Assembly (NCBI RefSeq): GCF_947491715.1
Contig: NZ_CANLKR010000010.1
Span: 62,001-126,000 of the forward strand
Origin: an uncultured Shewanella sp.
GTDB lineage: Bacteria > Pseudomonadota > Gammaproteobacteria > Enterobacterales > Shewanellaceae
Length of the DNA: 64,000 bases
Reading direction: 5' to 3'
Shown here: positions 1 through 8,042 of the stretch, piece by piece
Layout: every line of letters starts with the position of its first letter
Position numbering within the stretch: position 1 is the first letter of the stretch
Program-made: the position numbers and the translations under genes
Notes under the pieces: generated by a model
Told to the model about the DNA's origin: nothing
The model's input: only the letters and a program-made list of their open reading frames with translations
Database searches by the model: none

Positions 1-1142
1 ATGACCTGATAAGGCTGGTCACTTTCACCTAACACTTTGATATCTTGTACTTTAGTGGTTAAGTCCCAGTTTTCCTCTAAATAGCTGGCTTCACCAACGC
101 GAATGAGTTGATTATTACTTGATGTACTAATGTCTGAGCTAAGATCATTAAAGTAATTATCATCCGAGACATCGGTGTAATTGCCCATGATACGCCAATT
201 TTGTCCTATACTGCCTTGTTGTTGCCAATGATAAAGGTAGCGATCAGAATGGTTGGTTTCATATTGATCGTTCCCTAAATATTCTAAATTGATTTGGCCC
301 GATTGTGGTGAGCTGTCATTTCCTGCGAGATAGCGAAACTCACTTTTAGTATAGAGACCGCGACTCGACATGTAATTTGGCGTTAAAGTTAAGTCATATT
401 CAGGGGCGATATTCCAATAATAGGGAACTGTAAATTCGAGTCCATTTTTTGTGCTGGAACTAAAAGAAGGAAACAAAAATCCAGATTTTCGTTTATTTGA
501 CACAGGAATGGTCATATAAGGTAAGTAAAATACTGGGATGTCGGCGACCCTTAATTTGGCCCCCCAAATTTCTCCCCACTCTTCATTACTGTCAATTTTT
601 ATTTTATTGGCTTCAAGCACCCAATCTGGCTGAGGATCTGGACAGGTGGTAATGGTTGCTTGAGACAATATTAAGTCATTGTCTTTGGTAATTTCAAGCG
701 TGCCAGCAGTACCATGGGCTTGTTGGCCTTTTAACCAATAACTGGTGCCTTGTAGTGTGGCGGTATTGCTTCGCATTTGAGCGACGAGTGAGTCGGCTGT
801 AACGATGAAGCTGCTATCGGAAAAAACTAAGTCACCATTTGCTGATAAACTTTGTTGCTGCTGATCAACAATGGCTTCATCAGCAGCAATACTACGTGAA
901 CCTTGAATAAATGATACGTCACCGTTAAAAATGGCTTTTTGGCCGAGTTGGGCCTGTGAGTCATTGGATGTAATGGTGACTTCGGATGGATCTTGGATAG
1001 CTGAAGAAGGCGACGTGGGGATTTGACGTGGCAGTTTAGGCTCGATAATACATACCGAACTGGAAGAAGGCTCTGCTGTCGAATTATCAGCTAAAACGAG
1101 TGTTGGAAATAGGCTCAAGGCCAGAAAATAACGGATCTGCAT
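1..1142 (-). CDS. lptD: LPS-assembly protein LptD, N-terminal part (gene runs off the left edge)
   Basis: About 380 codons read leftward from an ATG at 1140-1142 with no stop before the window edge, so the C-terminal barrel is missing. LptD is the outer-membrane beta-barrel that, with LptE, inserts lipopolysaccharide into the outer leaflet. A hydrophobic signal peptide (IRYFLALSLFPTLVLA) opens the protein. It is followed by an OstA/LptA-like beta-jellyroll (VTITSNDSQAQLGQKAIFNG onward) and the start of the barrel (AKLRVADIPVFYLPYMTIPV). Two cysteines, in SSVCIIEP and TTCPDP, match the N-terminal pair that forms the inter-domain disulfides in the E. coli protein. The gene is divergent from amgK. 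Partner genes lptE (43.2 kb) and lptF/lptG (22.7-24.9 kb) are in the same window. Confidence 0.95.
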   Translation of the reverse strand, partial: MQIRYFLALSLFPTLVLADNSTAEPSSSSVCIIEPKLPRQIPTSPSSAIQDPSEVTITSNDSQAQLGQKAIFNGDVSFIQGSRSIAADEAIVDQQQQSLSANGDLVFSDSSFIVTADSLVAQMRSNTATLQGTSYWLKGQQAHGTAGTLEITKDNDLILSQATITTCPDPQPDWVLEANKIKIDSNEEWGEIWGAKLRVADIPVFYLPYMTIPVSNKRKSGFLFPSFSSSTKNGLEFTVPYYWNIAPEYDLTLTPNYMSSRGLYTKSEFRYLAGNDSSPQSGQINLEYLGNDQYETNHSDRYLYHWQQQGSIGQNWRIMGNYTDVSDDNYFNDLSSDISTSSNNQLIRVGEASYLEENWDLTTKVQDIKVLGESDQPYQV

Positions 1143-1262
1143 CTTAAGTTAGTTACTTTTTTTTCGTCAAATCGGTTGAAAGAGGGTAAAGAAACCGTTC
1201 ATCTTTGGGCAACTTTACTAAATATTTTATGTCTATTTTTCTAGCAATTTCATTTTTTTCGT

Positions 1263-1268
1263 TATAAT
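1263..1268 (+). promoter_or_regulatory. Candidate -10 box (TATAAT) for amgK-murU
   Basis: A perfect TATAAT lies 23 bases before the amgK start in the AT-rich 149-base gap between divergent lptD and amgK. No good -35 hexamer stands 16-18 bases upstream, so the call rests on the -10 alone. Confidence 0.35.
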
Positions 1269-1291
1269 AAAGCAATTTTTACCGAAGAGCC

Positions 1292-2314
1292 ATGAGGCAT
1301 CCTTTGTCAGATCCTAGATTTATTCAGCTTACAACGTGGCTAAGTGACCATTTTTCACTCGATTTATCACCCATACTGATTTCTGGTGATGCCAGTGTGA
1401 GACGTTATTTTCGTGTGCTGATCAATGATGTTTCTTATATAGTAGTTGATTCACCACCCAAACAAGTAGTTTTGCAACAATTTATTGATATTGCAAATGC
1501 CTATGCTCAGGTAGGCATTAATGTACCAGAGGTTATTGCGAAAGACACGCAAAATGGATTTATGTTGCTAACCGATTTGGGAGATACATCATTATTCTCA
1601 ATGCTAAATATTGAGAATGTTGAAGATTATTATAAAACTGCGCTCGCTTTACTGAGTGATATTACAAAAGTAAAGAAGACAAATGAAGGTGATTTACCTT
1701 TATATGATAGGGCTTTTGTTCAGCGAGAACTTGATATATTCACAGATTGGCTATTAACGTGTCATCTTTCTATCACATTGAGCCATGAGCAATGCGGTAT
1801 GTTATCGAAGACCTTTGAGCATTTAGTACACAATGCACTTGAGCAGCCTCTGGTTGGTATGCATAGAGATTATCACTGTCGCAATATTATGCTGAAAAAT
1901 GATGAACTGCATATTATTGATTTTCAAGATGCGGTTATTGGTCCTATCACTTATGATGTGGTGTCCTTGTTGAGAGACTGTTATATACGCTGGCCTGATA
2001 AATTGGTTGATCATTTGATGGGCGAGCATTATGAGGCAATCAAGCAAAGAGGTGAGATTGCCAGTCATATCACGTTGGCGCAGTATCGTCGTTGGTTTGA
2101 TTTAATGGGGCTGCAACGCCACATCAAAGCAGTGGGAATTTTTGCTCGATTACATCATAGAGATAGAAAGTCAGCATATTTAGCCGACATTCCATTAACC
2201 TTAAGTTACATTCGAGATGTGGCATTATCTTATCCAGAACTAGCGGCTTTTGGTTCTTGGGTAGAATTGGTGCTTATTCCCCAGTTTATGGATTCGGTAG
2301 AGCAAGTAATATGA
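1292..2314 (+). CDS. amgK: Sugar kinase of the aminoglycoside phosphotransferase fold, AmgK-like (MurNAc/GlcNAc anomeric kinase)
   Basis: A 340-residue APH/choline-kinase-fold protein. The catalytic loop HRDYHCRN (residues 191-198, Asp193 as base, Asn198 as metal ligand) is followed by the metal-binding IDFQDA segment (Asp210). In Pseudomonas, AmgK phosphorylates N-acetylmuramate at C1 so that MurU can make UDP-MurNAc, a recycling route that bypasses de novo MurA-dependent synthesis and its fosfomycin block. The next gene is a MurU-type nucleotidyltransferase and overlaps this one by ATGA, which strongly supports the assignment. The position beside lptD matches many gammaproteobacteria. The family is often annotated only as phosphotransferase, so substrate is inferred from context. 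Confidence 0.82.
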   Translation: MRHPLSDPRFIQLTTWLSDHFSLDLSPILISGDASVRRYFRVLINDVSYIVVDSPPKQVVLQQFIDIANAYAQVGINVPEVIAKDTQNGFMLLTDLGDTSLFSMLNIENVEDYYKTALALLSDITKVKKTNEGDLPLYDRAFVQRELDIFTDWLLTCHLSITLSHEQCGMLSKTFEHLVHNALEQPLVGMHRDYHCRNIMLKNDELHIIDFQDAVIGPITYDVVSLLRDCYIRWPDKLVDHLMGEHYEAIKQRGEIASHITLAQYRRWFDLMGLQRHIKAVGIFARLHHRDRKSAYLADIPLTLSYIRDVALSYPELAAFGSWVELVLIPQFMDSVEQVI

Positions 2315-2976
2315 AAGCAATGATTTTAGCGGCAGGGAGAGGGGAGAGGTTGAGGCCATTAACGGATCATGTGCCCAAACCTTTAGTCAAAGTTAATGAA
2401 AAATCATTAATTCAATATCATATAGAGAATTTGGCACGTATTGGTGTACAAGATATTGTGATTAATCTAGCTTGGTTAGGTGATAAAATTATTCATGCGT
2501 TAGGCTCAGGAGAGCAGTGGGGCGTGAGATTACATTACAGTCAAGAAGAAACGGCATTAGATACAGGTGGTGGGATTAAGCATGCATTACCTTTGTTGGG
2601 TGATGCGCCCTTTTTGGTGATAAATGGTGATATTTTTATTGATGAGCTGCCAAGCCTCCCTGCGCTTAAACAGGAGCAACAAGCCTATGTGTGGTTAGTG
2701 GATAATCCAACTCATAATCCAAGGGGGGATTTTTGTCTAGTTAATGAGAAAGTGAAGACTAGCGGTTACAATATGCTGACTTTTTCGGGAATAGGTTTAT
2801 ATTGTCCTTCATTTTTCTCACAGTGTGAAGATAACTCATTTCCATTGGGGCCCTTATTGAGGAAAAAAATGGAGCAAAATACTGTTTTAGGTACTCATAT
2901 GACAACTTTTTGGTGCGATGTGGGAACCATTGATAGATTGGATGCATTAGAAAAAAGATTGGCAGTTGATGCTTGA
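2311..2976 (+). CDS. murU: N-acetylmuramate alpha-1-phosphate uridylyltransferase MurU-like
   Basis: A 221-residue GT-A fold nucleotidyltransferase, probably converting MurNAc-1-phosphate and UTP to UDP-MurNAc. The N-terminus MKAMILAAGRGERLRPLTDH has the nucleotide-binding LAAGxGxRLxPLT signature. It is followed by the sugar-phosphate-binding Lys in PKPLVKV and the metal Asp in VINGDIFI (about residue 105). The start is the ATG at 2311 that overlaps the amgK stop (ATGA). A longer reading from 2257 would only add 18 non-conserved residues inside amgK. The overlap implies translational coupling. Confidence 0.85.
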   Translation: MKAMILAAGRGERLRPLTDHVPKPLVKVNEKSLIQYHIENLARIGVQDIVINLAWLGDKIIHALGSGEQWGVRLHYSQEETALDTGGGIKHALPLLGDAPFLVINGDIFIDELPSLPALKQEQQAYVWLVDNPTHNPRGDFCLVNEKVKTSGYNMLTFSGIGLYCPSFFSQCEDNSFPLGPLLRKKMEQNTVLGTHMTTFWCDVGTIDRLDALEKRLAVDA

Positions 2977-3030
2977 TTGAGCAGGTCACAGTCATGTTGA
3001 TAAGTAATTTTATATTTCAAAGGCAATTTA

Positions 3031-3810
3031 ATGCGGATTTTTGGTAAGGTTTTTGGTTTTATTATTGGATTCATGCTGGGCCGTCTTGTTGGTGGTCTAT
3101 TAGGGTTGTGGCTAGGGCATGTTTATGATCGCAGCCAAGGTGGCGGATCATTGTTTGCGAATGCGGCTCAGCGGCAGCGGCTTTTTTTTAATACCACTTT
3201 TGCTGTTATGGGACATGTCGCCAAAGCGTCAGGCCAAGTGACTCAAAACGATATTCGCATTGCCACTGCGCTTATGGATCAAATGCAGTTACAAGGTGAA
3301 GCAAGAAAAGAAGCACAAGCGGCTTTTCGTGAAGGAAAAGCAGATGATTTTGATGTAAAAGAGAAGCTAAAAACATTTAGAATGATAGCCATGGGGCGGC
3401 GTGAGCTGGTACAAATGTTTTTGGAAATTCAAATTCAAACAGCTTTGTCTGATGCTAAATTAGAACCCAGTGAGCATGCCGTTCTCTTAGTTATTGCGCA
3501 GGAGTTAGGTTGCTCACGTGCTCAATTGGATGCCTTATTGTCGCGATGGCAAGCTGAGTTCAAGTTTCATCAAAATGGTGGCAGTACCAATAAGACAACA
3601 ATCGAAGATGCCTACTCTATTCTTGGTTTATCGCAAAGTGCATCCAACCAAGATGTGAAACGGGCATACCGTAAATTAATGAATGAACATCATCCTGATA
3701 AACTGGTAGCGAAAGGGTTACCACCAGAGATGATGGAGCTGGCTAAGAATAAAGCACAAGATATTCAAACGGCTTATGATAAAGTGAAAAGCGAACGTCG
3801 AATGCGATAA
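3031..3810 (+). CDS. djlA: Co-chaperone DjlA (membrane-anchored J-domain protein)
   Basis: 259 residues. An N-terminal glycine-rich transmembrane segment (FGFIIGFMLGRLVGGLLGLWLGH, residues about 7-29) anchors the protein in the inner membrane. A TerB-like helical domain fills the middle (about 50-170). A J domain is at the C-terminus (about 190-259) with the DnaK-stimulating HPD motif in NEHHPDKL. DjlA acts with DnaK/GrpE and in E. coli modulates the Rcs envelope stress response. The lptD/djlA neighbourhood is conserved in gammaproteobacteria. It lies 54 bases after murU. Confidence 0.93.
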   Translation: MRIFGKVFGFIIGFMLGRLVGGLLGLWLGHVYDRSQGGGSLFANAAQRQRLFFNTTFAVMGHVAKASGQVTQNDIRIATALMDQMQLQGEARKEAQAAFREGKADDFDVKEKLKTFRMIAMGRRELVQMFLEIQIQTALSDAKLEPSEHAVLLVIAQELGCSRAQLDALLSRWQAEFKFHQNGGSTNKTTIEDAYSILGLSQSASNQDVKRAYRKLMNEHHPDKLVAKGLPPEMMELAKNKAQDIQTAYDKVKSERRMR

Positions 3811-3831
3811 TGTCCTTCTGATGGAGCCGCA

Positions 3832-4788
3832 ATGAAAATTGTTATTTTAGATGCTTATACCTTGAACAAAGGCGATTTGAGCTGGCAGGGTTTAACGGCG
3901 TTAGGTGAATTAACTTGTTATGATAGAACAGCAAGTCATGAAGTGATCTCACGAGCCAAAGAGGCTGATGTTATTTTAACGAATAAGGTTAAATTAAGCG
4001 CTGAAATTTTGTCTATGCTGCCTCAGTTACGCTATATAGGGGTGTTGGCTACAGGCGTTAATGTTATCGACTTGGATGCGGCTGCAGCCCGAGGTATTGT
4101 TGTGACGAATGCACCGAATTATGCGTCAGATTCTGTTGCTCAAATGGTCTTCGCTCATATATTGCATTTCAGTCAGCAAGTTGCAGAACACGATAAAGCG
4201 GTTAAAGGTGGAGCTTGGGGAGCATGTCGAGATTTCTCATTGACGCTATCTCCGCTACACTCTCTTAAAAATAAGGTGCTTGGCCTCATAGGCTTTGGCC
4301 ATATTGCTCAAAAGGCCGCTCAGATAGGACTTGCATTTGACATGCTGGTGAGGGTGTATTCACGTACTAAGCCACAGCATTTGCCTGAAGGTGTGAGTTG
4401 GCAGTGTTTTGATGGGGTGATAGAGGCTGCGGATTTTTTATCATTACATTGCCCTTTAACATCTGAAACGTATCAGTTAATTGATGCTCAGTGTTTAGCG
4501 AAGATGAAGCCCAGTTCGGTATTGATCAATACTGCAAGGGGAGAATTGATTGATGAAATGGCTTTAGCCGCTGCACTTGCTAATGGGACATTGGCTTTTG
4601 CGGGCCTTGATGTGCTATCAACAGAGCCTCCTGCAAATGATCATCCTTTTTTTAATCTCAATAATATTGCACTTTCTCCCCATAATGCTTGGGCCACTTT
4701 GGAAGCTCGCCAGACATTGTTAGATATTACGGTGATGAATTTGACGGCATATACAAATGGGGAAATTTTACATAACCAAGTAGTATAA
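3832..4788 (+). CDS. hprA: D-2-hydroxyacid dehydrogenase, glycerate dehydrogenase (HprA)-like
   Basis: 318 residues of the D-isomer-specific 2-hydroxyacid dehydrogenase family, NAD(P)H-dependent, probably interconverting hydroxypyruvate or glyoxylate and glycerate or glycolate. The Rossmann motif is LGLIGFGHIA (residues 150-159). The catalytic triad is visible as Arg236 (NTARGELID), Glu265 (STEPP) and His284 (SPHNAW). It is only 21 bases behind djlA, so it may share its transcript. Substrate specificity cannot be read from sequence; hydroxypyruvate/glycerate is the usual activity for this length and for SPHNAW-type members. Confidence 0.8.
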   Translation: MKIVILDAYTLNKGDLSWQGLTALGELTCYDRTASHEVISRAKEADVILTNKVKLSAEILSMLPQLRYIGVLATGVNVIDLDAAAARGIVVTNAPNYASDSVAQMVFAHILHFSQQVAEHDKAVKGGAWGACRDFSLTLSPLHSLKNKVLGLIGFGHIAQKAAQIGLAFDMLVRVYSRTKPQHLPEGVSWQCFDGVIEAADFLSLHCPLTSETYQLIDAQCLAKMKPSSVLINTARGELIDEMALAAALANGTLAFAGLDVLSTEPPANDHPFFNLNNIALSPHNAWATLEARQTLLDITVMNLTAYTNGEILHNQVV

Positions 4789-4795
4789 GATTGGT

Positions 4796-4829
4796 TTTCC
4801 CCTTTACTATCTGGACATCAAAGGGGGAA
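4796..4829. terminator. Inverted repeat between convergent hprA and preA
   Basis: TTTCCCCTTT (4796-4805) pairs with AAAGGGGGAA (4820-4829) around a 14-base loop, with one G-T pair. It sits just after the hprA stop and just before the preA stop. There is no clear U-run on either strand, so it may be a weak bidirectional terminator or only a stabilising hairpin. Confidence 0.4.
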
Positions 4830-4837
4830 GATCTTGA

Positions 4838-6109
4838 TTATGATTTTTCTCTGTGTGGGTTGCGAGGATCTTGGGTCCAATTAAGATAAGGCTGGCTTGT
4901 ATCGATGTCTATCATCGAAATGGCTTGCGGCTCAGGGCAAGTGATCTGACATAAATTACAGCCCACACATTCTTCTTCTATGATGGTATATTGTTTAGAG
5001 TTTGCTTTTTCAGTGATAGCAATAGATTGATGCGATGTGTCTTCACAAGCCGCATAACAGCGCCCACATTGAATACAGTGTTCCTGGTTGATAAGGGCGA
5101 TACGCTTATAATTCATATTTAAGTACTTCCAGTCAGTGGTGTTGGCTATGGCGGCGCCACTGAAATCATTAATGGTTAAATAGCCTTGTTTGTCCATCCA
5201 ATCACTGAGTCCACTGCACAATTCTTTGATAATTTTAAAACCAAATAACATGGCTGCGGTGCAAACTTGTACATTCATAGCGCCTAATGAAATGAATTCT
5301 GCGGCGTCACGCCAATTTGATATACCGCCTATGCCAGAGATAGGAATATTGGCCGTTGTCGGGTGGCGGGCAATTTCTGAAACCATGTTAAGTGCTATGG
5401 GTTTAATTGCGGGTCCGCAGTAGCCGCCGTGAGTGCCTTTTCCATCGACACTGGGCTCTGGTGACATAGTATCAAGATCGACCGAAGTGATAGAATTAAT
5501 CGTATTGATTAAGCTTACCGCATCGGCGCCACCTCTTATCGCGGCTTCAGCAGGAGCGCGAATATCGGTGATGTTCGGTGTGAGTTTGACTATGACCGGA
5601 AGTGAAGAATGTTGTTTACACCAACGTGTGACCATTTCAATATATTCAGGTACTTGACCAACAGCAGCCCCCATCCCTCTTTCTGGCATGCCATGTGGAC
5701 AGCCAAAGTTGAGTTCAATACCGTCAGCACCTGTTGCTTCAACTTTCTTGAGTATGCGTTTCCAAGGGGTTTCTTCACATGGCACCATTAAGGAGACGAT
5801 AATCACTCTATCAGGCCAGTCTTTTTTGACTTGAGTGATTTCATCGAGGTTTATTTGTAAAGGTCGATCTGTGATGAGTTCGATATTATTAAAGCCAATA
5901 ACCTGTCTATTTTGTCCGTAATGAACACCATAACGGGAGGAAACATTAATGGCACTAGGATCTTCACCTAATGTTTTCCAAACGACTCCTCCCCAGCCAG
6001 CCTCAAAAGCGCGAACAACATTATAGGCTTTGTCTGTAGGAGGCGCGGAAGCAAGCCAAAAAGGGTTAATGGATTTTATACCGATAAACTCGCATGCCAA
6101 ATTTGCCAT
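4838..6109 (-). CDS. preA: NAD-dependent dihydropyrimidine dehydrogenase, catalytic subunit PreA
   Basis: 423 residues. An N-terminal FMN-binding TIM barrel of the dihydroorotate dehydrogenase type carries the active-site region around ELNFGCPHG (residues 132-140). The C-terminus has two 4Fe-4S ferredoxin motifs, CIQCGRCYAAC (Cys345/348/351/355) and CVGCNLCQITC (Cys381/384/387/391). With PreT it reduces uracil and thymine to the 5,6-dihydro forms. It lies 12 bases downstream of preT and so is co-transcribed. An AAGG Shine-Dalgarno precedes the ATG. Confidence 0.93.
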   Translation of the reverse strand: MANLACEFIGIKSINPFWLASAPPTDKAYNVVRAFEAGWGGVVWKTLGEDPSAINVSSRYGVHYGQNRQVIGFNNIELITDRPLQINLDEITQVKKDWPDRVIIVSLMVPCEETPWKRILKKVEATGADGIELNFGCPHGMPERGMGAAVGQVPEYIEMVTRWCKQHSSLPVIVKLTPNITDIRAPAEAAIRGGADAVSLINTINSITSVDLDTMSPEPSVDGKGTHGGYCGPAIKPIALNMVSEIARHPTTANIPISGIGGISNWRDAAEFISLGAMNVQVCTAAMLFGFKIIKELCSGLSDWMDKQGYLTINDFSGAAIANTTDWKYLNMNYKRIALINQEHCIQCGRCYAACEDTSHQSIAITEKANSKQYTIIEEECVGCNLCQITCPEPQAISMIDIDTSQPYLNWTQDPRNPHREKS

Positions 6110-6121
6110 ATATAGTGCCTT

Positions 6122-7471
6122 TTAGTCTTTGAGTTGTTGATGAATAGCGGCTGCTGCATGGTTGCCATGAGAAACGGCTTCAACGACAAGATCTAATCCA
6201 TCAATTGCATCGCCTCCGGCATAAACCTTTTCTATGGATGTTTGAAATTGCTGATCCACTTTAAGTCTTCCTCGTTTATCGAATTTAGGAATGGGGTCGG
6301 CGTTATGTGCAAATATTGATGTATTGAGTTGTTGTCCTATGGCTTTAAAAATAACATCACAGGGTAATTCTATCAGTTTGTCTGTGGTGGTCATTTTTCC
6401 CGATTTATCTTGCGTGGTTTCTTTAAACTGTATATGTGTAGCGCCTTGTTTATTGCCGCGTATTTGATATGGCTGTGCATTAAAAATAAACCGTATACCG
6501 TTTGTTAAAGCAAGCTCTTGTTCATACATTGATGCCCCCATGCTTTGTTGTTCGCGTCGATATACTATGCTGACTTCTTCCGCGCCTAGTTTTTTACTTT
6601 GTACTGCAATATCAATCGCTGTCATGCCTGCGCCGATAATCACCACTCGGCGGCCTACTGGTAGCCTTGTCATGTCTTTCGATTGCCTCAATTCACTAAT
6701 ATAATCGATAGCATCTTCGACACCTTTTAGCTCTTCCCCTGGTATATTGAGTGAATTTGTTGCATTTAAGCCGATTGCGATAAAGACGGCATCATGGGTG
6801 TTTCGCAGCGATGCTAAACTGATGTCTTTACCCAAAGCGGTTTCATGTTGTATTTTTATTCCTCCTATTTTTAATACAAAATCTATTTCTTCTTGGGCAT
6901 AATTATCCACTAACTTGTATTGGGCTATGCCATATTCGTTAAGTCCTCCGCTTTTTTTTGCGGCTTCATAAATGGTGATCTTATGTCCTTTCTGAGCCAG
7001 TCTATGGGCACAGGCAAGGCCTGCTGGTCCCGCTCCGACAATGGCGATATGTTTACCTGTAGGTTGCTCTCTTGAAAAGGGATAGGCTTGTGTACTGTCT
7101 AAATGATCAATGGCATATCGTTGCAATAATGCGATATCAACAGGCGCTTCTTCTTTCAGGTTTCTGACACAGGCTTGCTCACATAAGGTTTCAGTTGGGC
7201 AAACTTTGGCGCAACTGCCCCCTAAAATATTGGCTGAGAGAATTTCTTTTGCTGCACCATGAACATTATCTGTGTTGATTTCTTTTATGAATAAAGGAAT
7301 ATCGATTTGTGTTGGGCAAGCCTGAATGCAAGGGGCGTCATAGCAAAATAAACAACGTTCGCTAGCGACTAAGGCTTGTTTCATTGTTAGAGCAGGGTGA
7401 ATATCGGTAAAGTTATTTTTGATATCTTTTGAATTTAACCTTGCGGCCTGTATATCATGATCCACACTCAT
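6122..7471 (-). CDS. preT: NAD-dependent dihydropyrimidine dehydrogenase, flavin subunit PreT
   Basis: 449 residues, similar to the small subunit of glutamate synthase. The N-terminal domain has cysteine clusters CLFCYDAPCIQAC and CAKVCPTETLCEQAC for Fe-S centres. An FAD-binding IAIVGAGPAGLACAH and a second dinucleotide-binding VVIIGAGMTAIDIA follow, and a final GGDAIDGLDLVVEAVSHG closes the FAD site. It passes electrons from NAD(P)H to PreA. The ATG is preceded by a strong AAGGAGA. The gene is slightly longer than E. coli PreT (about 412). No hydantoinase, beta-ureidopropionase or transporter flanks the pair. Confidence 0.92.
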   Translation of the reverse strand: MSVDHDIQAARLNSKDIKNNFTDIHPALTMKQALVASERCLFCYDAPCIQACPTQIDIPLFIKEINTDNVHGAAKEILSANILGGSCAKVCPTETLCEQACVRNLKEEAPVDIALLQRYAIDHLDSTQAYPFSREQPTGKHIAIVGAGPAGLACAHRLAQKGHKITIYEAAKKSGGLNEYGIAQYKLVDNYAQEEIDFVLKIGGIKIQHETALGKDISLASLRNTHDAVFIAIGLNATNSLNIPGEELKGVEDAIDYISELRQSKDMTRLPVGRRVVIIGAGMTAIDIAVQSKKLGAEEVSIVYRREQQSMGASMYEQELALTNGIRFIFNAQPYQIRGNKQGATHIQFKETTQDKSGKMTTTDKLIELPCDVIFKAIGQQLNTSIFAHNADPIPKFDKRGRLKVDQQFQTSIEKVYAGGDAIDGLDLVVEAVSHGNHAAAAIHQQLKD

Positions 7472-7772
7472 TACTTCTCCTTGATAGTTTTAAAAGGTGG
7501 GTGATGTTTGAATCAAAACTAAGAATGACTATTCGTTTCAACTATCGACATTGCTTATAATGTTTGTACTCCTGCTGAAAAATCACAGATTTTGTGATAG
7601 AGATATGGCTTAACTTTTTAATATTTAACTGTAGTTTAGGGAAGAAAATCAGTCAAATTTCAAATTTAATCTGTTGTTTTTGTTGTTAATTTACTTGGTT
7701 ATATTTAAAAGTAATAGTGGATGACTTTTAAATCATTTAACGTTTTATTCTGATTTCAGTTATCTTTAATTT
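7472..7772. other. Divergent intergenic region preT / DUF1289
   Basis: A 301-base AT-rich gap between divergent genes that must hold both promoters. I see a TATAAG-like -10 on the minus strand near 7555 without a good -35. There is no operator palindrome, repeat or RNA structure that I can support. Confidence 0.5.
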
Positions 7773-8042
7773 ATGGAGCAGTTAGAGTTTTTTACCATAC
7801 CTAGCCCTTGTATCAACGTGTGTCAAAGTGATGCTCGAGGCTATTGCTTGGGCTGTTTTCGCAGTCGTGATGAACGCTTTTATTGGCTGGATTATTCTGA
7901 ACATCAAAAGCAACTCATTCTAAGATTGTGTAAACAAAGAAAGCGCCGTCGAGAATTAGCGGTGTTAAACGCAAGGAAAATAAAGGCTAGCGGGGAAAAG
8001 GCTTATTCAAATGGAGAGTTTGATTTTGATTCGGCAGAGTGA
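7773..8042 (+). CDS. DUF1289 small cysteine-rich protein
   Basis: 89 residues. The N-terminal half has the DUF1289 pattern PCINVCQSDARGYCLGCFRS, with four cysteines spaced C-x3-C-x7-C-x2-C that probably bind a metal or Fe-S cluster. A conserved W-x-x-Y-(S/T)-x-x-E-x-x-Q segment follows (YWLDYSEHQKQ), then a basic tail (KQRKRRRE). Function is unknown across the family. Its 3' end overlaps the 3' end of the convergent histidine kinase by 40 bases, so the last codons of both are read from the same DNA. Confidence 0.85.
   Translation: MEQLEFFTIPSPCINVCQSDARGYCLGCFRSRDERFYWLDYSEHQKQLILRLCKQRKRRRELAVLNARKIKASGEKAYSNGEFDFDSAE

Noticed and set aside
7472..7772. Riboswitch upstream of preT
   Set aside because: No recognisable aptamer or paired expression platform could be traced by eye.
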